A stretch of DNA of 64,000 nt from Rickettsia akari str. Hartford. GTDB lineage: Bacteria > Pseudomonadota > Alphaproteobacteria > Rickettsiales > Rickettsiaceae. Below the pieces are notes generated by a model. The model ran no database searches. It had not been told where the DNA came from and saw nothing but the letters and a program-made list of their open reading frames with translations. Positions 1 to 10,575 of this stretch are shown here, piece by piece. The translations under genes were made by a program, and so were the position numbers. The stretch spans positions 558,001 through 622,000 of the forward strand of contig NC_009881.1 of the NCBI RefSeq assembly GCF_000018205.1. The letters are read 5' to 3'. The first letter of the stretch is position 1, and each line of letters starts with the position of its first letter.

Positions 1-127
1 CAATACCAAAAATACCTCAGAATAACAATAATTTAATTAAGTGCACAGCAGTTTGGTTCTTTGTCCTTGCAAAATTGGCTATTATGTGGCATTAATCATA
101 ATAAAAGTTTTGGAATAATATAAATAT

Positions 128-784
128 ATGTTAAAGAAAATTATAATATTATTTTTAGGAATGTTTTTACTTTCAGCTTGTACGGATAATTTTAGAAGCT
201 ATTTTCAAAGATCCGCAAATAATAGATTGGTTGATAGTAAAGGTGCTAGAGGCGGCAAAAGAAAACCAGTATATAATAATAAATATATTACTTTAGCTAA
301 AAAGAATATTATAGAAGATAATCTTGATTATGATAACGACGATGATGATGACTATGATAGCGATAGTCCTTTAAGAGGAGAGAGAATCGATCCTGTAAAG
401 AGAAATCGTGAAATGTATCTTAAGATGATTAAAAGGGATATAGCAAGGCAGAAAGCAGAATCCGGCTTCACTGAATCCGATGATGATATGACTTTAAGTA
501 GAGCAAATAAAAAGGTTAGAAAAGACGATAGCGATAAAGAAAAAAAGATACAAGAGGAATTAAATCAGATAAAAGCAATGCTGAGAGAAACTAAGCGTGA
601 TATATCAAAATATACTTGTCCAAATGCTACAGTAAACCAAAATTATGCACCGCCCGTTACAAATTATGAACCTATAAATTATCCACCAGTAAAAAATAGT
701 AAGCCGTATAATAACAATTCTAAGGTAAAGCATAAATTTATCCGTGAAGATGATGAGGACGCTAGTAATGCTTGTTCGATATAA
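128..784 (+). CDS. Predicted lipoprotein, unknown function
   Basis: A 218-residue protein begins with a lysine-rich N-terminus and a hydrophobic stretch ending in a lipobox (LLSAC, Cys about residue 18), so it should be a lipidated envelope protein. The mature part is very hydrophilic. An Asp-rich run lies near residues 68-80, a Lys/Glu-rich probably coiled-coil stretch near 130-160, and a Pro/Asn/Tyr-rich low-complexity tail follows. No catalytic family is recognisable. It stands alone, with a hairpin about 60 bases downstream. No clear Shine-Dalgarno precedes the ATG. The 127 bases upstream hold no gene I can see. Function is not assigned. Confidence 0.75.
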   Translation: MLKKIIILFLGMFLLSACTDNFRSYFQRSANNRLVDSKGARGGKRKPVYNNKYITLAKKNIIEDNLDYDNDDDDDYDSDSPLRGERIDPVKRNREMYLKMIKRDIARQKAESGFTESDDDMTLSRANKKVRKDDSDKEKKIQEELNQIKAMLRETKRDISKYTCPNATVNQNYAPPVTNYEPINYPPVKNSKPYNNNSKVKHKFIREDDEDASNACSI

Positions 785-843
785 TATATGTCATATATTT
801 ATCACTATCAATAGGTTTATTATTTTTTAATAAAAATTAATAT

Positions 844-865
844 TTTAACATAGAAATATGTTAAA
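844..865 (+). terminator. Hairpin downstream of the lipoprotein gene
   Basis: A 9-base-pair inverted repeat (TTTAACATA / TATGTTAAA, loop GAAA) lies about 60 bases after the lipoprotein stop. There is no strong T-run, so terminator activity is an inference. The flanking bases 785-880 are AT-rich with no gene. Confidence 0.35.
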
Positions 866-880
866 TTTATTAATAGGTAT

Positions 881-1313
881 ATTATAAAAAGTAAACTCTC
901 AGTAAGTACTTCTAGTCTTACCTTTATAAAAGGTCTTCAAAATCCTATTGTTGCTGAAATAAAAGAATCAACAAAAATTACTTTTTTAAAGATCAATAGC
1001 TTAAAAAAGCTTACGTGATGGCTTCAGATGATGTTCTATTCAAGCAACAATGGAATAGATATTATATGCTTTAAAATCTGTAGAATCTGCAAAGCAACAT
1101 TTGACGGACAAGATACAAGAATGTTTTAATAAATTAAATGACTACGGCATTTGTGTTGCTTGCTCATTTGTTCAGTATAAAAGAAGCGGTAATGACATAT
1201 TAGAATTTGTATCACCTTATTTATTAAAAAACGTATCTGATATGGAATATATTAAGACATATATTACTGAAGCATATATAAAAGAGAGTAGTAAAAATGA
1301 TGCTATGGAATGA
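881..1313 (+). pseudogene. Small coding remnant, unknown
   Basis: The last part is open from about 1059 to 1313 and could start at TTG 1101 (70 residues, with QECFNKLNDYG and SFVQYKRSGNDI). The reading runs upstream of that TTG until a stop at 1056-1058. Other frames at 881-1020 hold another short coding-like stretch (SSLTFIKGLQNPIVAEI). Together these look like one small decayed gene with at least one frameshift or stop. I do not recognise the family. It could also be two unrelated remnants. It sits between a lipoprotein gene and the dead efflux operon. Confidence 0.35.
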
Positions 1314-1330
1314 ACAATCTTGATAATGCT

Positions 1331-1429
1331 GTCACCCCATGGCTTGTCCATGGGATCTAGTTAAAATACTAATATTATTAGTATTTTTAGTTATTTTTCT
1401 AGATATCTTGGTCAAGCCACGGTATGATA
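1331..1429. repeat. Palindromic repeat, type A
   Basis: This is a degenerate palindrome of about 100 bases. The outer arms read GTCACCCCATGGCTTG and CAAGCCACGGTATGA, and the centre is an ACTAATATTATTAGT palindrome. Relatives recur at 3061, 10576, 15437, 16188, 19031, 24006, 27573 and 60944, with shorter copies at 34676 and 50633. It is typical of Rickettsia palindromic elements; I do not assign a family number. Confidence 0.75.
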
Positions 1430-1469
1430 CCGAACGAGTTGCTCGAGCTAACAACATTAGACTTATGGC

Positions 1470-1580
1470 ATAACTTGTTTCTAAAGGTAATTTGTACGTC
1501 AATACTATCCATTCATCCTTATGTACTATAGTGTACGCTGCAGTTCTGTGCTTCGTGTTTCCTTCAAATTCCTCTTTATT
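1470..1580 (-). repeat. RPE-1-type palindromic element at the end of the AcrB pseudogene
   Basis: Read on the minus strand, this encodes [16 protein letters not shown], then a variable part, then TYKLPLETSY. That is nearly the same peptide as the insert inside leuS near 18298-18420, so the two are copies of one element. The pattern matches what I remember of Rickettsia palindromic element 1. It lies just past the 3' end of the degraded pump gene. Confidence 0.75.
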
Positions 1581-1619
1581 AACTACGTTATACAAGAAGT
1601 CTAATGTTAATCTTTCCAA

Positions 1620-4282
1620 TTTAATTCCGGATAGGTTCTAATTTCAGCTTTATAATTGCTGTTTTTTAGCCATTTCTTAGCTGCTTCCAAATACAAGAAG
1701 ATTTATCGGCTTAATATAAAGAGTAGTAGTTGTGATGTGAGTAACCCACCGACTACGGCAAAGTCCTAGAGAGCTTCTCTCAGCACCAGTAGCTCCGACT
1801 CCAAGGGAGCTCCAATTAATGCGGCTATGGTAGTCATCATAATCGGTCTGAATCTTATTATACATGCTTCATCAATCGCTTCATGCAAAGATTTATTGCC
1901 GGTACGTTCAAGGTCCAAAGCAAAATCGATAATCATGATAGTGTTTTTCTTAACGATACCGATTAGCATTATAAGCCTGACAAATCCGTCAATATCAAGT
2001 TCGCTATTAAATATTAGTAGAGTGAGTAATGCTCCAAATATAGCGGTAGATAGCTCTGAAAGTATGGTTATAGGATTCACAAAACTCTTATATAACATGC
2101 CGGATAATATAAATAACTATAACGGCAAGTCCACAAGCAATAGCCCAGATCGGAAAAAGACGATTGAAATGCCTGAGCAGTTCCTTGAAAGCTTCCGGTA
2201 ATCGTATCCGGAATTTGTAAGTCTCTTATTGCCTGATTAACTTTTGGAACGGCATTACTAATTGAATACCCGTCTTGTAGTTTAAATGATACTGTAACCG
2301 AAGGCAATTGCCCGAAATGTGAAATACTAAGCAGATCAACAATATTAACAATTTTAGTAATGGTAGTTAGCGGTACTAAATTGCCGTTTGTAGAGTTAAT
2401 ATTGACTAAAGATAACATCTGCACTAAAGTTTGTGGCTGTGCTATTTGTAAGTCCGAAGTTACGTCAATAAAACTTGGCATCCGTACAAGCTTGTCTTCT
2501 AATTTCGGTGTAAAGTTAAATAGCTCATCTTGATCGAGTCCTTGCATAGTATATTAATGTTGGCTTTTTGTTTCTTGTCCGCCAATTGTAATAGTTGAAT
2601 ATATACTCTTAAACCTACTAGATGATATAGTGTTGAGCGTAACTGGTCTATAACTGCATCAGCTCCTATTCTTTGATTTCTTGGTTTTAAGCTAATAAAA
2701 ATCGTACCTTGCTTAACGGCAGAGTTTATACCCGAAACACCTGCGGCCGAAAAGAATGAATCTATGTTATGGTTTTTAAGTAATACATTGCTTACTTGAT
2801 GCTGTTATTTTACCATCGCATAAAAGGAAATAGTTTGGGAGGCTTCAGTAAAAACTAAGATTTGTCTTGTATCGGAATCAGGCATAAAGCCTGTACGGAT
2901 TTTCCCGAATAAATAAGCCATTGCGATGATGACTAAGAGAAATATCATCATAGTAGTGTTTGAATGCTCTACTACCGTTTTTATACTGCTACCATATTTT
3001 TGTTTGACATATTCAAAGGCACGTTCGGTTAGTGATAGACCGTCATTACTCTTCTCATTGTCATACCGCGGCTTGACCGCGGTATCCATATTAAAAGTTT
3101 TTTATATTTTCTTGGATCCAGCGATCAAGTCGCAGGATGACAGACGTAGTCTTTTCCTCGCAATGACGATCATTCAAAAACACATTACATCACATTGGAG
3201 TTACGGTTATCGCAATAACTCCCGAAAGTAAAATAGCGGTAGTAATAACAACCGCAAGTTCGTGTAGTAATTTCCCTAAAATTCCGCTCATAAATAATAT
3301 CGGTATGAATACCGCCATTAGTGATAGAGTCATTGAGACGATAGTAAATCCTATTTCTTTAGTACTATTAATACATGCTGCTATTTTATTCTCACATTTT
3401 TCCATCTTTTATAGAGTCAACTATTTCAATAGTGTTAGTATCGTGCTGTTTCTGAATAGCAAGTATTACTACAGGTTTATCTCTCCAAGCGGATATTTGA
3501 TTGTGAGCTACGTTATCGATGGTTTTACCGATCTTTTTAAGAAAAAGCGGATTACCGTTTTTATAAGTTAATATTAAATCATTATATTCTTTAGCATTTT
3601 GTAGTTGCCCGTGGCTCTAATGCTCGAGTAGATATCTTTACCGTATAAAGCTCCAGTCGGTAAATTAACGTCAGCAGAGCTGATAATATTCGATACTTGG
3701 TTAAGCCATAGATTATTTGCTTCCATCTTAACCGGATCAATTTGTACACGCACTGCAGATTGTTGTGAGCCGTACACTTGTACATGTGCAACACACGGTA
3801 ACATTGATAAATGTTCAGGTATAATTGTTTCAGCGTAATAGTCCACAGTATATAAAGGGAGAGTATCAGAGGTTAAAGATAAATAAAATATGGGTATATC
3901 AGCATGATTTACTTTACGATATGAGGGTGGAGTAGGTAAGTTGTGCGGTAGCTGCTTGTACGTCTTGTGCCGCTGCATCTATATCACGCTCTAAATTAAA
4001 CTGCAAAGTAATTTGAGTAGTGCAGTTACTGTTAACCGAACTCATCGAATCAATATCGGATATCCTAGAGAACTACTTTTCAAACGGTAATGCAACTGAA
4101 AATACCATAGTGGTTTGATCAGATCCAGACAAGCTTACCGAAACCTGAATAGTCGGAAAATCGATGTAAGGTAAAACGCTTACCGGTAATAGCCTATAGT
4201 TGAATGCTCAAAACAGCAAAATAGTCGCCATGAATAAGGCAGCAAGAACCGGACGCTTAATAAATATTTCTGAAATACTCAA
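1620..4282 (-). pseudogene. AcrB-like RND efflux pump, degraded
   Basis: Fragments in several frames follow the order of an RND inner-membrane transporter. The N-terminus starts at TTG 4282 and reads MSISEIFIKRPVLAALFMAT, with an in-frame stop soon after. Fragments follow at 3574-3978 (porter domain), 3190-3405 (ILFMSGILGKLLHELAVVI), 2805-3089, 2077-2547 and 1766-2098. The last contains the C-terminal core [19 protein letters not shown] and a typical end AVVGGLLTSQLL. Many stops, frameshifts and a type A palindrome (3061-3142) interrupt it. The intact family has about 1000 residues and exports drugs by proton antiport in a complex with the two upstream relics. It cannot make a working pump. 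Confidence 0.88.
3061..3142. repeat. Palindromic repeat, type A, inside the AcrB pseudogene
   Basis: The arms TCATACCGCGGCTTGACCGCGG and GCGATCAAGTCGCAGGATGACA flank an AT-rich centre. It interrupts the reading of the pump relic between two frames, so it was inserted in, or tolerated by, an already dead gene. Confidence 0.7.
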
Positions 4283-4296
4283 TTATTCCTCACACC

Positions 4297-4410
4297 TGTC
4301 ATTCTGTGGTTTGTCGACTGAATCCAGTAATTACAAATTGTATACATATTAAGTTTTTAAAATTAAAATTTCTCTTTATCTTGGATTCCCACCTACACTG
4401 GAATGACATA
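4297..4410. repeat. Palindromic repeat, type F
   Basis: An element of about 115 bases opens with TGTCATTCTGTGG and closes with CACTGGAATGACA. Its interior (TTTTTAAAATTAAAATTTCTC then TTATCTTGGATTCC) matches copies at 45608-45728 and 57046-57152. It sits between the AcrB and membrane-fusion relics. Confidence 0.6.
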
Positions 4411-4429
4411 GGAAGTAAGAATAAACTAC

Positions 4430-5504
4430 TCCTCCCTAACACTCACCTCTGGTCCGTTAGATAATCATAGCTGCCCGTTGGTGATTAGCGTTGCACCATC
4501 ATCTATATCGCTTTTAATAACAATAAAATCATCATTAGAAAAAACTATATCTATATTCTTGACCACGGCCTTATTGTCTTTATTGACCACAAATACATAA
4601 GGTCATTGATCATTAGTTTGCATCGCCTTAGACGGAACTATTAGAGCATCTTTTTCTGTGTAGATGCAATGATACACGTACGAATTGCCAAGGCCACAAT
4701 ATTAGGTATAATTTCTTTGACTTTTATAGTGCTGCTATTTGGATGAATTGCATTGTCTACCAAGACTATCCAACCATCTTTAATTTCTTGATCGTTTACG
4801 GTTCTAACCGTCAAAGCCAAGTCATAAGATTTTTGAGATTTATTAATATGGTCTAGATATTCTTAAGGTACGAAGAAACTGACATAAATAGGTGAGATGA
4901 TATTTATAGTGACAAGACTTTATGGTGACACTAAATCACCTATATCAACATTACTCTCACTAAGTTTACCGTCAAAAGGAGCTACTATTTTTGAATACTT
5001 GATTTGTAAATTCGTATCTGCAATAATTGCCTGATCACGTTCAACAGCAGCCCCAAGCATATCCATATTAGTTAGCATCTGTAAATATTGCTCTTCCGAA
5101 ACGGCTTTTTCTTCAGATAAAGCACGATATCTTGCTTCTTCTTTTATAGCATTTTTTAGGTTATAAGTATCACTTAGTAAATTTGCTTGTGCTTGATGTA
5201 ATTGATTTTGCAACGGACGAGAATCGATTTTATATAATAAATCACCCTCTTTTACTTCTTGTCCATCATCAAAATTTACACTTAATATTTGTCATGTAAC
5301 TTGAGGTCTAATATCGGCACTTTGGTAAGTTTCAGCCGCTCCTGCAAGCTCTATCACATAAGGTACATCTTTTCTGATAACTTTTGTTATTTCAACCGGA
5401 GTTGCTATAGTGATTTGTTTACTACTTTTATGATGATTTTTTATTACCCAAACCACTAATATTACTATTAGCACTAATAATGTTATCAATATCAAATTCC
5501 GCAT
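4430..5504 (-). pseudogene. AcrA-like membrane-fusion protein, degraded
   Basis: The start at 5504 gives an N-terminal membrane anchor (MRNLILITLLVLIVILVVWV) followed by a periplasmic part with KVIRKDVPYVIELAGAAE, typical of RND adaptor proteins. A stop at about 5292 interrupts it, then the same frame resumes with a lipoyl-like half and the alpha-helical hairpin (4920-5213; KIVAPFDGKLSESNVDIGDL). A stop follows and the beta-barrel part continues in pieces to about 4430. At least two in-frame stops and later frameshifts disable it. It lies directly upstream of the AcrB relic on the same strand, as expected for an acrAB-type operon. Confidence 0.85.
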
Positions 5505-5589
5505 TATTGTTTTAAGGTGTTTGTGTTCTTTTTGCTCATTTATGCAACAAGGCTTGCAGTCGCTCGCAATGACGTGGATCGTACTACCA

Positions 5590-6400
5590 CTCTCCTACAC
5601 GAGCATGGAAAATATTAACCATAGAACTTAGCTGTGAAAGCTTTATAGCCACCTAGTCAATTTCGTTTTGTTTAGCGGTAAGCACTGTTCAGTAATCTTA
5701 TATTACTTCGTTTATAACGCTGATCAGCACGCTTAAATATAGATGTTAAAGATGCTTCATTTTGTGGCCCAAAAATTATTACTTGATGTTTGTTCAAACG
5801 ATAAAGCATCCATAACTTACACCCAGTCTCAGATAAGTGAGTAAATAGAGTATTAAGTTTATTGCTACCGAGTCCTAATAAACCTGTTAAAGAAATTTGC
5901 ATAAAATAAGTAGCTTTTATTGCTTTTAAGTTTGCATCTGCTGCTAGTAAATTCTGCTCTGCTGCTTTAATATCCAGTCTTTGCCCTAAAAGTTCTGACG
6001 GTAATATTTTAGGTAATACCGGTAGAGCAGGGAAATAATCTAGGTTTATCACGATAAATTAAGCCGTTTACTATATTGTCAGGAGTTCTACCTACTTAAA
6101 ATTTTTAAAGCTGTTTCCTGCTCGTGCATTTGTTGTTTTAAAGGTTGCAATGACAAATTAGTAAGTGCAAGCTCGGAAGCAGCTTCACTAACCGATATTA
6201 GATCAACTACGCTAAGATTATATAATTTCTGATTTAATTTATAAATTTCTGTTTGAGTCTCAATTAGTTTTTCAGTTAGATATATTTATTTGTCTAATGC
6301 TAAAAGATTAAAGTAATTTATAGTGACGTTACTTATAACTGATAAACGTATTGCTGCTTTGCTATATGATAACACAACATATATAATAAGTTATTTTTGG
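5590..6400 (-). pseudogene. Outer-membrane efflux factor (OprM/TolC family), degraded
   Basis: The best fragment (5672-6052) reads LDIKAAEQNLLAADANLKAI, the hallmark helical repeat of NodT/OprM-type factors, followed by a YFMQISLTGLLGLGS-type strand. Upstream frames (about 6070-6300) carry IYKLNQKLYNLSVVDLISVS and EAASELALTNLSLQ, again helices of this family. Stops and frameshifts separate the pieces, and the true start is not visible. It is the first cistron of the dead tripartite efflux operon. Confidence 0.78.
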
Positions 6401-6527
6401 ATACCGAGTACTTTTTTTGATCCACGCAGGAATGAGAAAAAAACTCTTGAGCAGGTTCATTAAAATAAATTAATATTACTTATGCATCTTTAAGCTATGA
6501 TGTCAATATAGACTATTATTGTTTCAA

Positions 6528-7550
6528 CTAACTATTGTTGTAACTGCGTAATAATGTTGCTAACTTTTTAGAAACAACTTTAATGTCATAATTTTGTTTA
6601 AGAGTAAGGTAGGCATTTTTAGAAAATTCTTTTGCTTTTAATGGGTTATCTATTAGATAGACAATTTTTTCTGCTAAATCTTCAGCAGATCCGGCTTTAC
6701 AAATAAGACCGTCTTGCATATGCTTTAAGAGTTCTGCAGGCCCTTCAGTATCTGTACTAACGAGAGGCACGCTTGCCTCTATTGCTTCAAGCACTATAAT
6801 TCCAAACGGTTCATGAAGAGACGGTAAACAAAAAATATCTATTTGTTTAAAAAATTTATCTTTATCGTTAACCCATCCCGTAAATGATATTTTACCTTGT
6901 AAATTAAGTTTACGTGCTAAAGCAATTAAATTATCTTTTTCCTCACCGTTTCCACCTATAACAGCTTGAATATCATATTTTTTTTCTTTTAAAATTTTTA
7001 TAGCATTAATAAAAACATCAACACCTTTTTTAGCTACAAATCTTGCTAGTACACCAATTACGATAGGTTTTCTATATGTTTTATTTGGAGTAAAGTCTTT
7101 ATAAATATTTATCATATTCGGTAGGATGCATATCCTAGATTTGGCAAAGTTATTTTTTAGTAAAAATTCTTCCATATGATGTGTCAATGCAATAACAAAA
7201 TCACATTTACGTAGTCCTTTTAAACTATAATTATGAGCGATACCGATTAATTTTATATTTTGTGATTTAATAAATTTACTAAAATTTATTGCTCTATTGC
7301 CATGTGCTATAATTATATCGGGCTTAATTTTGTAGATTATATATTTAAGAATAAGTACCGATAACGGATCAATAGGTACTAAGTTAGGTAGTTTAAAACT
7401 TGTCTTACGTAGAAAAGAATTTATTTTTGCTTTGTAAGAAGTGATATTTGTAATCTCAATTTTTTGCATTTCAAGAGCTGCATTATAATCTAAAAATGCT
7501 TGTTGAATTCCGCCAAGATCACGGCTTAGCATAATATTGAGTACTTTCAT
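6528..7550 (-). CDS. Glycosyltransferase family 4 (group 1)
   Basis: This 340-residue protein shows the GT-B fold pattern. The N-terminal glycine-rich start is MKVLNIMLSRDLGGIQQAF. The linker has VIGVLARFVAKKGVDVFINA, and the C-terminal domain carries the EX7E nucleotide-sugar motif (HEPFGIIVLEAIEAS), then STDTEGPAELL. Such enzymes transfer a sugar from a nucleotide-sugar donor to lipopolysaccharide or other envelope glycans at the cytoplasmic membrane face; the acceptor here is unknown. Length is normal and no signal peptide is seen. It stands apart between two pseudogenes but shows no damage. Confidence 0.88.
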   Translation of the reverse strand: MKVLNIMLSRDLGGIQQAFLDYNAALEMQKIEITNITSYKAKINSFLRKTSFKLPNLVPIDPLSVLILKYIIYKIKPDIIIAHGNRAINFSKFIKSQNIKLIGIAHNYSLKGLRKCDFVIALTHHMEEFLLKNNFAKSRICILPNMINIYKDFTPNKTYRKPIVIGVLARFVAKKGVDVFINAIKILKEKKYDIQAVIGGNGEEKDNLIALARKLNLQGKISFTGWVNDKDKFFKQIDIFCLPSLHEPFGIIVLEAIEASVPLVSTDTEGPAELLKHMQDGLICKAGSAEDLAEKIVYLIDNPLKAKEFSKNAYLTLKQNYDIKVVSKKLATLLRSYNNS

Positions 7551-7554
7551 TGCT

Positions 7555-8395
7555 ACTTTAATTTTTCGATTTCTTCTGCTGTTAAATCGGTAAATTACAT
7601 AATTTCATCTAAAGGTCTATTTTTTGCTAACATTTTTTAACCATAGTAACTTTTTCCCTAGCGTTCCCTTTAGCTAGAGTATCCTTATAATTTTTTATTC
7701 TTCTACGGTTAAATTATCCATTTCGGTTTTTACCATTTTTTCATAGGTATTTAACTCTTCTTCAGACCAGCTAGCTTGATCTAGATCATAAAAAGCTTTT
7801 TTAATTATTGGGGCTTCACCTATCAAATGCTCCATTTCTTCTAGAGAGCTTTCATGTGCATACTGAAAGAAATACGCCCATTTTGCTTGAAGATTCTCTA
7901 ATTGATCGCATTCTTTATTAAATTTTTCTAGTTCTAAAAAGATAAAATAAAAATCTTGTAGGTCATTTTCATAAGTTTTATTATCAAGTAATCCATGATT
8001 TGATTTCCAATCTTTTTTATCAGGAAATAAAATAAAATCGGCAATAGCTAAGAATATTACCCCTCGAAGTTTTGCATATACTGCCATTTTCTTATGATTT
8101 TCATCCTCTTTGAGTATTTGCCTTGAGTAAGCTTTTGCTGCATAAAGCTGAGCTCTTTTTTAAAGCCCGGATGTTTACTTATTTGCATCTCTACAATGAA
8201 TTGAGTACCGTGTGTATCTTTGCACAATACATCTACTATAGATTGTCTATAAGCAGTGATGTCTAGGTCCTAGGTAGTTTTTAAAAACGTAACTGCGGTA
8301 ATTACTTCCGCTCCCGTATAACCTAAAATGTCATTTAGGAAATGAATAAGTATATCATTGTTTTTTTCACGTACCGAAAATTTTGTAAAATGCAT
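7555..8395 (-). pseudogene. Rpn family recombination-promoting nuclease / putative transposase, broken
   Basis: The start ATG at 8395 opens MHFTKFSVREKNNDILIHFL, then LGYTGAEVITAVTFLKTT before a stop. The same frame resumes as DLDITAYRQSIVDVLCKD with the FIVEMQ core, typical of PDDEXK-type Rpn proteins. After HPGFKK a one-base loss in an A-run shifts the frame, and the next frame gives RAQLYAAKAYSRQ and the 130-residue piece at 7695-8087. A stop at 7695 precedes a tail with LAKNRPLDEIM. Rickettsia genomes carry many such genes. This copy has one stop, one frameshift and probably a second frame break at the end, so it is inactive. Confidence 0.8.
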
Positions 8396-8464
8396 AGTTA
8401 TTTTTAGGGTCTAAGAAACGTGAAATTAGCATAATAGTCTATATTTTTATGTATAATAACTTCA

Positions 8465-8504
8465 TTATAGCAAATTTGCTATAATTTGCTATAATAGAAT
8501 TTCC
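8465..8504 (+). promoter_or_regulatory. Possible dapF promoter or operator
   Basis: A perfect 20-base palindrome (TTATAGCAAATTTGCTATAA) overlaps a direct repeat of TTGCTATAAT. Each repeat ends in a good -10 hexamer, TATAAT. This lies about 40 bases upstream of the dapF ATG. The -10 match is seen directly; promoter or operator use is inferred. Confidence 0.4.
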
Positions 8505-8520
8505 TAATATGTAAAACATT

Positions 8521-9333
8521 ATGATTAGTAAAATTAATTTTGTAAAAATGCACGGTCTTGGTAATGATTTTGTTATTGTTAACAAACGAGATTTATTAAG
8601 TTCATATGATTTATCGCAGCTAGCCAAAAATATGGCTGATCGTCATACAGGTATCGGTTGCGATCAGTTTATTATTTATGAAGAGCATAATGATTTTTAT
8701 GAGATGATTATCTATAACATAGATGGCTCTAGTGCTAAATTATGCGGTAATGCTACAAGATGTTTAGCTAAGTTAATTTATCTTGATACTGGAAAAAAAG
8801 ACATTACCGTAATGGTATGCAATAAAAAATTGCTATGTAATGTGGAGGATGAAAATAATATTAGCGTTAATGTAGGAAGTGTTAGTTTTAATGAAGCTTG
8901 GATGCCAAGCCGTGATAAAATTTGGGAACTCGCAGAGCGTTATATGATTGATTTAAAGGAAACTATTTGTGTTGATATAGGTAATCCGCATTTGGTTATT
9001 TTTAGTAAGTTAGAGCCTCAAGATCAAAAAATTGTCGGTGAAAAATTGCAGGCTAAGGAATTATTCGCGGATGGGGTAAACGTTAATTTTGCTGAAGTAA
9101 AAGATAATAAAATATACTTATCCGTTTGGGAGCGCGGTGTAGGGTTCACACTTGCTTGCGGAAGCGGAGCTTGCGGTAGTTTTGCTGCTGGTTTAAAGCT
9201 CGGTTTTATCCATGCACCAAGTATGGTGGTATTTAAGCATGGCATCCTTACTATGAAAGAAGAAAACGGTAATATAATAATGCAAGGGTCTGCTAAATTA
9301 GTTGCTCAAGGGGAGTATTATTATGAGCAATAA
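8521..9333 (+). CDS. dapF: Diaminopimelate epimerase
   Basis: DapF converts LL-diaminopimelate to meso-diaminopimelate for peptidoglycan and lysine. The 270-residue length is normal. The start motif KMHGLGNDFVIV is canonical. The two catalytic cysteines are visible at about residue 75 (LCGNATRC) and 213 (LACGSGACGS), and GNPHLVIF is also typical. The end overlaps the ATG of the next gene by 11 bases, suggesting coupled translation with the methylthiotransferase. dapA at 25.1 kb acts in the same pathway. Confidence 0.96.
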   Translation: MISKINFVKMHGLGNDFVIVNKRDLLSSYDLSQLAKNMADRHTGIGCDQFIIYEEHNDFYEMIIYNIDGSSAKLCGNATRCLAKLIYLDTGKKDITVMVCNKKLLCNVEDENNISVNVGSVSFNEAWMPSRDKIWELAERYMIDLKETICVDIGNPHLVIFSKLEPQDQKIVGEKLQAKELFADGVNVNFAEVKDNKIYLSVWERGVGFTLACGSGACGSFAAGLKLGFIHAPSMVVFKHGILTMKEENGNIIMQGSAKLVAQGEYYYEQ

Positions 9334-10573
9334 TTTAAGGCAAGAAGTAATAACATTTGGCTGTAGACTTAATATTTACGAAAGTGAGATAATACGAAAA
9401 AACTTGGCATTATCTGGTATCGATAATGTGGCAATATTCAATACTTGTGCAGTAACTAAAGCAGCTGAGAAACAAGCAAGACAAGCTATCCGCAAGGCTA
9501 AAAAGAATAATCCCAATTTAAAAATTATCGTTACAGGTTGTAGTGCTCAAACAAGTCCGCAAATGTACGGTAATATGCCGGAAGTTGACAAAGTTATAGG
9601 TAATGAAGAGAAGTTATTACATAATTACTACCAAATTACCGATGAAAAAATAGCAGTTAACGATATAATGTCGGTGAAAGAGACGGTAGGTCATTTAGTA
9701 AGTAGCTTTGACGGTAAATCTCGTGCTTTTATTCAGGTACAAAACGGTTGTGATCATTTTTGTACTTTCTGTATTATCCCTTACGGTAGAGGTAAAAGTA
9801 GATCAGTACCAATAGGCGCTATAGCAGAGCAGGTAAAGTATTTAGTACTAAACGGTTTTAAAGAAGTAGTTTTTACCGGTGTTGACGTTACCGCTTACGG
9901 TTCAGATTTACCCGGAAGCCCAACATTTGCACAAATGATTAAACGAGTTTTAAATTTAGTGCCTGAACTAAAAAGGCTTCGTTTATCTTCAATAGATGTT
10001 GCAGAAATAGATGATGAACTTTTTGAGCTTATAGCTTATAGTGAGAGGATAATGCCGCATTTTCATATTAGCTTGCAAGCAGGCGATGAGATGATATTAA
10101 AACGTATGAAAAGACGGCATACTAGGGCAAAGGTAATAGAGTTTTGCCGGAAGCTGCGGGCAATAAGACCGGAAGTATCTTTTGGTGCGGATATTATAGC
10201 TGGTTTCCCGACTGAAACTCCTGAAATGTTTGACAATACAAGAAAATTAATTTCAGAAGCGGCATTACAATATTTACATGTTTTTCCTTATTCGGAAAGA
10301 GAAGGAACGCCTGCAGCACGTATGCCGCAAGTACCGAAAACTATAAGGAAAGAAAGAGCTGAAATTCTAAGACAAGAGGGGCAGAATCAGCTATCTGAGT
10401 TCTTTAAGAAGCATATAGGTCAGAAAGTAGAGTTATTGGTAGAGAATAATAATATCGCCCATACCGAAAATTTTATTCCGGTAAAGCTAGACACACCTTT
10501 AGAAATAGGGCAGATATTTAAAGCGAAGTTGATAGGTATAGAAGAGGGATATATGAAGTGTGTGTTGGTTTAA
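9323..10573 (+). CDS. mtaB: MtaB-like tRNA methylthiotransferase (radical SAM)
   Basis: The protein resembles MtaB, which adds a methylthio group to N6-threonylcarbamoyladenosine 37 of tRNA. It has an N-terminal MTTase domain (TFGCRLNIYESE, FNTCAVTKAAE, VTGCSAQ) with its three cysteines for one iron-sulphur cluster. The radical SAM motif CDHFCTFC follows at about residue 145, with FTGVDVTAYG and a TRAM-like tail. I chose ATG 9323, giving MSNNLRQEVITFGC, because AGGGGAG lies 8 bases upstream; an in-frame start at 9302 lies within dapF. MiaB paralogues are a less likely alternative because the N-terminal pattern favours MtaB. Confidence 0.88.
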   Translation: MSNNLRQEVITFGCRLNIYESEIIRKNLALSGIDNVAIFNTCAVTKAAEKQARQAIRKAKKNNPNLKIIVTGCSAQTSPQMYGNMPEVDKVIGNEEKLLHNYYQITDEKIAVNDIMSVKETVGHLVSSFDGKSRAFIQVQNGCDHFCTFCIIPYGRGKSRSVPIGAIAEQVKYLVLNGFKEVVFTGVDVTAYGSDLPGSPTFAQMIKRVLNLVPELKRLRLSSIDVAEIDDELFELIAYSERIMPHFHISLQAGDEMILKRMKRRHTRAKVIEFCRKLRAIRPEVSFGADIIAGFPTETPEMFDNTRKLISEAALQYLHVFPYSEREGTPAARMPQVPKTIRKERAEILRQEGQNQLSEFFKKHIGQKVELLVENNNIAHTENFIPVKLDTPLEIGQIFKAKLIGIEEGYMKCVLV

Positions 10574-10575
10574 TA

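Noticed and set aside
1332-1619. A 95-residue minus-strand ORF
   Set aside because: It is made of an RPE-1-type element and a type A palindrome, with no independent coding content.
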